A stretch of 44,648 nucleotides of DNA from an uncultured Bacteroides sp. (lineage in GTDB: Bacteria > Bacteroidota > Bacteroidia > Bacteroidales > Bacteroidaceae). The notes under the pieces were generated by a model. That model was not told where the DNA came from. It did not search any database and worked only from the letters and a program-made list of their open reading frames with translations. Location of the stretch: positions 1-44,648 of the forward strand of contig CAMAFR010000017.1 in the NCBI GenBank assembly GCA_945833835.1, read 5' to 3'. A program made the position numbers and the translations under genes. Below, one piece after another: positions 39,761 to 44,648 of the stretch (its first letter is position 1; the number at the start of each line of letters is the position of its first letter).

Positions 39761-39949
39761 TTATTTAATTTCTTTGTGAACTGTAACTCTTTTCAGGATA
39801 GGATTGTACTTTTTCAATTCCAATCTTTCTGTGGTATTCTTTCTGTTTTTCGTCGTGATGTAACGAGAAGTGCCCGGCATACCGCTATCCTTCATCTCTG
39901 TGCATTCAAGGATCACCTGTACTCTATTTCCTTTAGCTTTTTTAGCCAT
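39761..39949 (-). CDS. rpmG: 50S ribosomal protein L33
   Basis: A 62-residue ribosomal protein L33 beginning [16 protein letters not shown]. The conserved [21 protein letters not shown] core is present. The zinc-binding Cys pairs of some L33 forms are missing, so this is the C- (zinc-free) type. It lies 19 nt after rpmB. Confidence 0.97.
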   Translation of the reverse strand: MAKKAKGNRVQVILECTEMKDSGMPGTSRYITTKNRKNTTERLELKKYNPILKRVTVHKEIK

Positions 39950-39968
39950 AGTCTTACTCTCCTTTTAA

Positions 39969-40229
39969 TTAACCAATAATTTTGATAGTTTTCCAATCAC
40001 AGAAGCCCTTGGCCACCGCTTCATTCAGCGCAGCATCAAGACCTTTCTTGTTAATAACTCGCAAGCCGTTAGCACAAATCTTCAGGCTAATCCAGCAATC
40101 CTCTTCTACATAGTAGAATTTCTTCGTAAACAAGTTCACATCAAATGTTCTCTTAGTTCTTCTCTTTGAGTGTGAAACATTGTTGCCAATCATGGCTTTC
40201 TTTCCGGTAATTTGACAAATTTTCGACAT
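39969..40229 (-). CDS. rpmB: 50S ribosomal protein L28
   Basis: An 86-residue ribosomal protein L28 with [25 protein letters not shown] at the N-terminus, the common L28 signature, and [10 protein letters not shown] near the end. Length and composition are normal. It begins the rpmB-rpmG-DUF4295 operon. Confidence 0.97.
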   Translation of the reverse strand: MSKICQITGKKAMIGNNVSHSKRRTKRTFDVNLFTKKFYYVEEDCWISLKICANGLRVINKKGLDAALNEAVAKGFCDWKTIKIIG

Positions 40230-40277
40230 TTCTATCTAGTTTTTATAGTTTATTCCTTCGGTCTTTTAAACGGAGTG

Positions 40278-40308
40278 CAAAGTAAACGATTTTATTTGAA
40301 TCGCACAA
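40278..40308 (-). promoter_or_regulatory. Probable promoter of rpmB
   Basis: TTG (40308-40306) and TTACTTTG (40285-40278) on the minus strand with a 20-nt spacer. The -7 box deviates in the second base of TAnnTTTG. Confidence 0.55.
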
Positions 40309-40332
40309 GCTTTTCTTAAACAATTTAATATT

Positions 40333-40833
40333 TTACTGCTCATTTTCCTTGTCTTGCACCAACTGAAGCAGCAATTGCAATGCTTTTTTAGTGGCAGCCT
40401 GTACATTCTGTTCCCTTCCGTTGTCTTCCGTCAATTTGGCGGTAATCACTTTTTCTTTACCGCCTGCAGCCACCCAAATCGTGCCGACCGGTTTGTCGGG
40501 CGAGCCTCCGCCCGGACCTGCTATGCCCGATGTCGCAATGGCATACTCCGAATGAAATGTCTCTTTCGCTCCGTTTACCATTTCGATGACGGTCTCTTCA
40601 CTGACCGCCCCTTGTTTTTCCAATGTTTCAGTTTTCACGTGCAGCAGCTCTTGCTTCACCTCGTCTGCATAAGCCACCACTCCGCCTTTATAGAAACGGG
40701 AACTACCAGGGATAGCAGTTATGATAGCCGCCACATTTCCTGCTGTACAGCTTTCTGCGGTGGCTAAGGTAAAACCTTCTTTCCAGAAGATTTCACTTAT
40801 CTCCTTACTGAGTGTTTTTGTTTCTACTGACAT
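40333..40833 (-). CDS. CinA C-terminal domain family protein (nicotinamide mononucleotide deamidase-like)
   Basis: A 166-residue protein with the CinA C-terminal fold: ATAESCTAG near residue 25, GGVVAYADEVK, and the IATSGIAGPGGGSPDKPVGT block that lines the active site. Stand-alone versions such as E. coli PncC deamidate nicotinamide mononucleotide. The N-terminal MoaB-like domain of full CinA is missing, which is normal for this form. It is the last gene after tsaD, 20 nt away. Confidence 0.92.
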   Translation of the reverse strand: MSVETKTLSKEISEIFWKEGFTLATAESCTAGNVAAIITAIPGSSRFYKGGVVAYADEVKQELLHVKTETLEKQGAVSEETVIEMVNGAKETFHSEYAIATSGIAGPGGGSPDKPVGTIWVAAGGKEKVITAKLTEDNGREQNVQAATKKALQLLLQLVQDKENEQ

Positions 40834-40853
40834 AATCTAAATTCTAACTTGTT

Positions 40854-41876
40854 TCACTTAATTGTCACCCGCGCATAGGCAGGTTTGTCTATGGTGCAAA
40901 AATCCTTGTCCAAAAACTTAAAGTAACCGGTAATGGCAATCATGGCTGCATTGTCCGTTGTGTAGCCGAACTTAGGAATGAAAATCCTCCACCCGTACTT
41001 GGAAGCATGTTCACGGAAAGCGTTGCGCAAGCCGTTGTTGGCCGACACGCCTCCAGCCACTGCCACCTCTCTGATTCCGGTAGCCTTTACAGCCGCCCGC
41101 AACTTGTCCATCAGAATATCCACAATAGTCTTTTCCAATGATGCAGCCAAATCTTCCTTATGATGCTCAATGAAATCCGGATCTTCCTTGACCCATTCCC
41201 GCAACGAATACAGGAAAGAGGTCTTCAGCCCGCTGAAACTGTAATCAAAACCGGGGATATGCGGTTTGCTGAAGATGTAGGCACCAGGATTACCCTGCCG
41301 GGCCAGACGGTCAATGATAGGGCCACCGGGATAACCCAGTCCCATGACTTTCGAGCATTTATCGATTGCCTCACCCGCGGCATCGTCAATGGTCTGTCCA
41401 ATCACTTCCATGTCGTTATAGGCATTCACACGGATAATCTGCGAATTTCCTCCCGACACCAGCAGACACAGGAAAGGAAAATGCGGCTGGTCATGGTCGG
41501 CCTCTGACTCTTTAATGAAATGGGCCAGCACATGGCCTTGCAAATGGTTGACATCCACCATAGGAATCCCTAACGCTCGTGCAAACCCTTTGGCAAACGA
41601 CACTCCTACCAACAACGAGCCCATCAATCCAGGGCCACGGGTAAAGGCTACCGCACTAAGCTGCTCCTTGGCGACACCCGCACGCTTCAACGCTTCATGC
41701 ACCACCGGGACAATGTTCTGCTGATGTGCCCGCGAAGCCAATTCGGGAACGACCCCTCCGTAGGCTTCGTGTACCGCCTGACTGGCAATGACACTCGACA
41801 ACAGCACGCCGTCACGAATCACTGCCGCAGAAGTATCGTCACACGAGGATTCTATCCCCAAAATGATTGTATCCAT
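40854..41876 (-). CDS. tsaD: tRNA N6-threonylcarbamoyladenosine synthase subunit TsaD
   Basis: A 340-residue ASKHA-fold protein required for the t6A37 modification of ANN-decoding tRNAs, working with TsaB, TsaE and TsaC. It starts DTIILGIESSCDDTSAAV; the metal-binding HxxxH is in NHLQGHVLAH; VSGGNSQII and GGVSANNGLR follow. Length is normal. It lies 32 nt after map, within the same unit. Confidence 0.96.
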   Translation of the reverse strand: MDTIILGIESSCDDTSAAVIRDGVLLSSVIASQAVHEAYGGVVPELASRAHQQNIVPVVHEALKRAGVAKEQLSAVAFTRGPGLMGSLLVGVSFAKGFARALGIPMVDVNHLQGHVLAHFIKESEADHDQPHFPFLCLLVSGGNSQIIRVNAYNDMEVIGQTIDDAAGEAIDKCSKVMGLGYPGGPIIDRLARQGNPGAYIFSKPHIPGFDYSFSGLKTSFLYSLREWVKEDPDFIEHHKEDLAASLEKTIVDILMDKLRAAVKATGIREVAVAGGVSANNGLRNAFREHASKYGWRIFIPKFGYTTDNAAMIAITGYFKFLDKDFCTIDKPAYARVTIK

Positions 41877-41908
41877 GCTCGAATTCCTTTACCTTATTAT
41901 ATGTTACA

Positions 41909-42763
41909 TCAATGCGTCAAAATCTCCAATCCGTTGTCCGTCACCACGAAAGTGTGCTCCCATTGTGCGGAAGGTAACTCATCCTCGGTAACCACTGTCC
42001 ATCCGTCTTCTTCATCAATAAAGACTTCCCATGTCCCCATATTGATCATAGGCTCTATGGTGAAGACCATACCAGGTACCAGCAACATACCAGTTCCTCT
42101 CTTTCCGAAATGCTCCACATCAGGTTCCTCATGAAATTCAAGGCCTACACCATGCCCGCACAAATCACGCACAACAGAAAATCCGTTCTTCTTCGCATGC
42201 TTCTCAATGGCATTCCCAATATCTCCGACAAAGCCAAAGGGTTTAGCCGCTTCCATCCCTATCTCCAGACATTCACGGGCCACATCCACCAGCTTCTGCT
42301 TTTGAGGAGTGGTCCGACCGATGACAAACATACGGGAGGCATCCGCATAATAGCCGTTCAGAATGGTAGTGCAATCCACATTAATGATATCTCCCTCTTC
42401 CAAAATCTCCTCTTCACTGGGAATACCATGACAGACCACCTCGTTGATGGAGGTACATACGCTTTTCGGGAAACCTTCATAACCCAAGCAGGCAGGAATG
42501 CCCCCATGCTCCACAGTATAGTCATACACCAGCTTGTCTATTTCGGCCGTACTCATGCCCGCACAGATTTTTTCCGCCACCCGGTCGAGCACCGCAGTGT
42601 TCAGCATTCCGCTCTTACGAATGCCTTCTATCTGTTCTGGAGTCTTGATCAGACGGCGCGAAGGAACCAAGTGTCCTCTACTCTGATAAAAAAGCACTTT
42701 TTTATCCAGCTCCGTCAACTCTGTCCCTTTCGGAACCGTCCAATTTATTTTATTCTTTTTCAT
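41909..42763 (-). CDS. map: Type I methionine aminopeptidase
   Basis: A 284-residue metallopeptidase that removes the initiator Met. It shows VDCTTILNGYYADASRM with two metal ligands, CGHGVGLEFHEEP with a third, and FTIEPMI and WEHTFVVT with the remaining ligands. An N-terminal extension of about 45 residues (NWTVPKGTELTELDKKVLF) precedes the pita-bread fold, as in some Bacteroidota members. It is the first gene of map-tsaD-cinA. Confidence 0.96.
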   Translation of the reverse strand: MKKNKINWTVPKGTELTELDKKVLFYQSRGHLVPSRRLIKTPEQIEGIRKSGMLNTAVLDRVAEKICAGMSTAEIDKLVYDYTVEHGGIPACLGYEGFPKSVCTSINEVVCHGIPSEEEILEEGDIINVDCTTILNGYYADASRMFVIGRTTPQKQKLVDVARECLEIGMEAAKPFGFVGDIGNAIEKHAKKNGFSVVRDLCGHGVGLEFHEEPDVEHFGKRGTGMLLVPGMVFTIEPMINMGTWEVFIDEEDGWTVVTEDELPSAQWEHTFVVTDNGLEILTH

Positions 42764-42781
42764 CGCATTTCATTCTTAACG

Positions 42782-42817
42782 CCGTGCAAAGTTAACAGAA
42801 ATATTATAATTGCACGG
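42782..42817 (-). promoter_or_regulatory. map promoter -7 box inside an 8-bp inverted repeat
   Basis: The minus strand -7 box TAACTTTG (42794-42787) is a full match. It overlaps one arm of a perfect inverted repeat, CCGTGCAA (42782-42789) and TTGCACGG (42810-42817), whose other arm lies near the -33 region. This layout is typical of an operator overlapping a promoter, but no regulator is known. Confidence 0.6.
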
Positions 42818-42856
42818 TCTAATCCGAAAAAAAACGAAAGGAATCCCGTCTTTACC

Positions 42857-42914
42857 ACAAAAAAAACGGATAGCAGCACCTTCCTCCCTCAACCGGTCAA
42901 GATGCTGCCATCCG
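42857..42914 (-). terminator. Terminator of the sugar-phosphate transferase gene
   Basis: On the minus strand CGGATGGCAGCATCTT and AAGGTGCTGCTATCCG pair with few mismatches and are followed by eight T. It lies 29 nt after the stop codon of the transferase. Confidence 0.85.
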
Positions 42915-42942
42915 CATTTTATAGCTATGAAGTGACACGTCC

Positions 42943-44367
42943 TTAATAGGCCTGCTTGTCGCCTTTGAATACGTTGGCCACCGTCTTATATATAATGTAT
43001 AGATCCAGCATGAAACTCCAGTGTTCCAGATACCAGATATCTCCCCGGATACGGCCTTCCATATCCTTCAACTCCTTGGTTTCTCCGCGGAACCCCGTCA
43101 CCTGGCTCCACCCCGTTATGCCAGGCTTTACAAAATGCCGCACCATATATTTGTTAATCAAACGGGAGTACTCTTCCGTATGTTTCAGCATGTGTGGGCG
43201 TGGTCCAACCACACTCATATCCCCCAGCAATACATTGATAAATTGGGGCAGCTCGTCAATGCTGGTCTTACGCATAATCTCTCCCCAGCGCGTCTTTCTC
43301 GGATCGTTTTTGGAAGCCTGCGCCGTATCTGCCTGTGCGTTCACTTTCATACTACGGAACTTCAGACAATAGAATTCCTTGTCATTCAACCCATTCCGCT
43401 TCTGGCGGAAAAAGATCGGACCAGGCATCGTCAGTTTCGTAACGACTGCCACCAACACGAACACAAACGGGAACAAGGTACACAAAAACAACAGTGAGAA
43501 TACAATATCAAACGCCCGTTTCAGGATCTTGTTTTCCGGCCTTTCCAATGCCAGGTTGTGCAACGACAATACCGGCACTTCGCCAATCATATTCAGATGG
43601 ACACGGTTCTGCAGGTAATTATGTACATTGGGAACGCTATAGAAATGCACCAGATGGTTTTCACAATAATCGATAATACGCACAATCACCTTACTGTCTT
43701 TCGAAGGCAATCCGCAAAACAGATACTGCACTTCCGGATTTGCTTTCAGATACCACTCCACTTCCTCGGGTCCCCCCAGATAAAGGACACCTTCAGGAAA
43801 CTCCTCGTTGCGTTCAAAATCAAAGTATCCGGCCACCCGATAACCGTTGGCCGAATCATCCATCATCTCATGATACAACTCACGCATATTGCGCTGACTG
43901 CCCACAAACACCACCTGCCTCCCATTGCGGCCCGACACTCGCATCCGCTTCACAACCATACGGATAGAGATTCTCAATATAACCATAGCCAGCAGACAAC
44001 TGATCAGATAGGATGCAAAAAACCAGGTACGCAATTTCATGATTTCCCCCAAAGTGATGACGATACCCAGCACAATGGCATACCACACCACCGTCTTCAG
44101 GACATGCGTCACCACTTGATAAGCATATACCTTTCTGCGATGCGTCACAAAACCCAACTTCATAGCCACCACCATGTAGCACAAAGTCAGTACTATAAAG
44201 ATTTTGGTTGCTTCAACATGAAGCATACAATTATATCCGGTACTTTCGAACACATTGCGAAGCAACCAAAACAATCCGTTACATGCCACTAAATCGCCAA
44301 CAACAATGCAACTTTTAATCAAATTGTTTCCCCTCCACAAGGAGTTGTTTGAAGAATTCATATTCAT
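42943..44367 (-). CDS. Polyprenyl glycosylphosphotransferase (exopolysaccharide initiating enzyme, WcaJ-like)
   Basis: A 474-residue membrane enzyme that should transfer a sugar phosphate to undecaprenyl phosphate, the first step of capsule or exopolysaccharide synthesis. Four hydrophobic helices lie in the first 140 residues, followed by a CoA-binding-like cytoplasmic domain (QVVFVGSQRNMREL), another helix near 285-315, and the catalytic domain with KRAFDIVFSL, FRQKRNGLNDKEFYCLKFRSM and DELPQFINVLLGDMSVVGPRPHM (its pieces DELPQ and GPRPH are the hallmark). The sugar (glucose or galactose 1-phosphate) cannot be told from sequence. It may open a polysaccharide locus to the right of the window. 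Confidence 0.92.
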   Translation of the reverse strand: MNMNSSNNSLWRGNNLIKSCIVVGDLVACNGLFWLLRNVFESTGYNCMLHVEATKIFIVLTLCYMVVAMKLGFVTHRRKVYAYQVVTHVLKTVVWYAIVLGIVITLGEIMKLRTWFFASYLISCLLAMVILRISIRMVVKRMRVSGRNGRQVVFVGSQRNMRELYHEMMDDSANGYRVAGYFDFERNEEFPEGVLYLGGPEEVEWYLKANPEVQYLFCGLPSKDSKVIVRIIDYCENHLVHFYSVPNVHNYLQNRVHLNMIGEVPVLSLHNLALERPENKILKRAFDIVFSLLFLCTLFPFVFVLVAVVTKLTMPGPIFFRQKRNGLNDKEFYCLKFRSMKVNAQADTAQASKNDPRKTRWGEIMRKTSIDELPQFINVLLGDMSVVGPRPHMLKHTEEYSRLINKYMVRHFVKPGITGWSQVTGFRGETKELKDMEGRIRGDIWYLEHWSFMLDLYIIYKTVANVFKGDKQAY

Positions 44368-44408
44368 TTCTTGTCAGATTCAATAGGTTCTTTTTGAATT
44401 CATTTTTG

Positions 44409-44416
44409 CAAAGTAA
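44409..44416 (-). promoter_or_regulatory. Possible -7 box of the sugar-phosphate transferase
   Basis: The minus strand reads TTACTTTG, the same near-consensus form as in the rpmB promoter, about 42 nt before the ATG. The rest of 44417-44648 shows no gene; its last 90 bases look different in composition but carry no recognisable element. Confidence 0.4.
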
Positions 44417-44648
44417 CAAAAAAATTTCATATTATCCTATTTTTGTATTGATTTTTATCCTTCATGTGCTGAAAGATTCGGCATTCCTCAATTTTTCTAA
44501 AAGCTAAGGTGAAGATGAATAGCGCATCCATACCTGTATGAACATTATAAGCAACCCTTAACTGTCAGTCCCCGCACAACTGCAGGGAGTTTCCAGGGTC
44601 AGTAGAAATTTAGTGGGGATAAATTTTTCAAGAAGCCAAATTCTTCTT

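Noticed and set aside
42943..44648. Bacteroides capsule locus start with upxY/upxZ and invertible promoter
   Set aside because: No UpxY- or UpxZ-like gene and no pair of long inverted repeats flanking a promoter was seen within the window.

Overview
The window is a housekeeping-rich chromosomal segment from a member of the Bacteroidota, most likely order Bacteroidales and close to Bacteroides, Phocaeicola or Mediterranea. The signs are many promoters of the Bacteroides type (TTG/TTTG at -33 and TAnnTTTG at -7), a complete bat (aerotolerance) operon, a TamL-type outer-membrane lipoprotein, an Rpb6-like omega subunit, a BamD lipoprotein, and lineage-restricted small families (DUF4286, DUF4293, DUF4295). 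No phage, integrase, transposase or CRISPR array was found. All gene names come from motif recognition; no database search was run.

Layout: 1-354, tandem tRNA-Arg(ACG) genes, the first cut by the window edge. 374-2646, a + strand operon: SlyD-like FKBP isomerase, BadF-type sugar kinase-like ATPase, SIMPL protein. 2665-4548, rpsA. 4647-9211, minus strand: double-ATPase ModF-like protein, type I pullulanase, ruvC and DUF4286. 9311-16519, + strand: acyl-CoA synthetase followed by a three-gene MukF/MukE/MukB-like (MksFEB or JetABC-like) condensin with no nuclease gene after it. 16565-19144, minus strand: DUF6965-type protein and TamL-like lipoprotein. 19248-20051, M48 lipoprotein protease. 20261-21903, minus strand bamD-rpoZ-DUF4293. 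22051-24108, uvrB. 24349-26528, minus strand: small secreted protein, tandem Usp protein, small HTH-like protein. 26657-35735, minus strand moxR-DUF58-(membrane protein)-batA-batB-batC-batD-batE-PAP2. 35932-39470, minus strand ftsY-rimO-HU/LysM fusion. 39593-40229, rpmB-rpmG-DUF4295. 40333-42763, map-tsaD-cinA-like. 42943-44367, polyprenyl sugar-phosphate transferase that may open an exopolysaccharide locus beyond the window.

The most interesting points are: the MksFEB/JetABC-like operon without JetD; two copies of a long palindromic repeat with core GAGCGAAAGCGAAGAA at 6154-6218 and 20162-20243, in opposite orientation; a four-copy tandem array with an exact 23-bp period, each unit carrying a 15-nt palindrome, downstream of uvrB (24143-24226); and a protein joining two HU-like domains to a membrane segment and a LysM domain. 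Several of the unusual palindromes lie between convergent genes, which suggests transcription ends there. At three genes a TTG that extends the reading frame upstream is actually part of a promoter box, and this fixes the true start.
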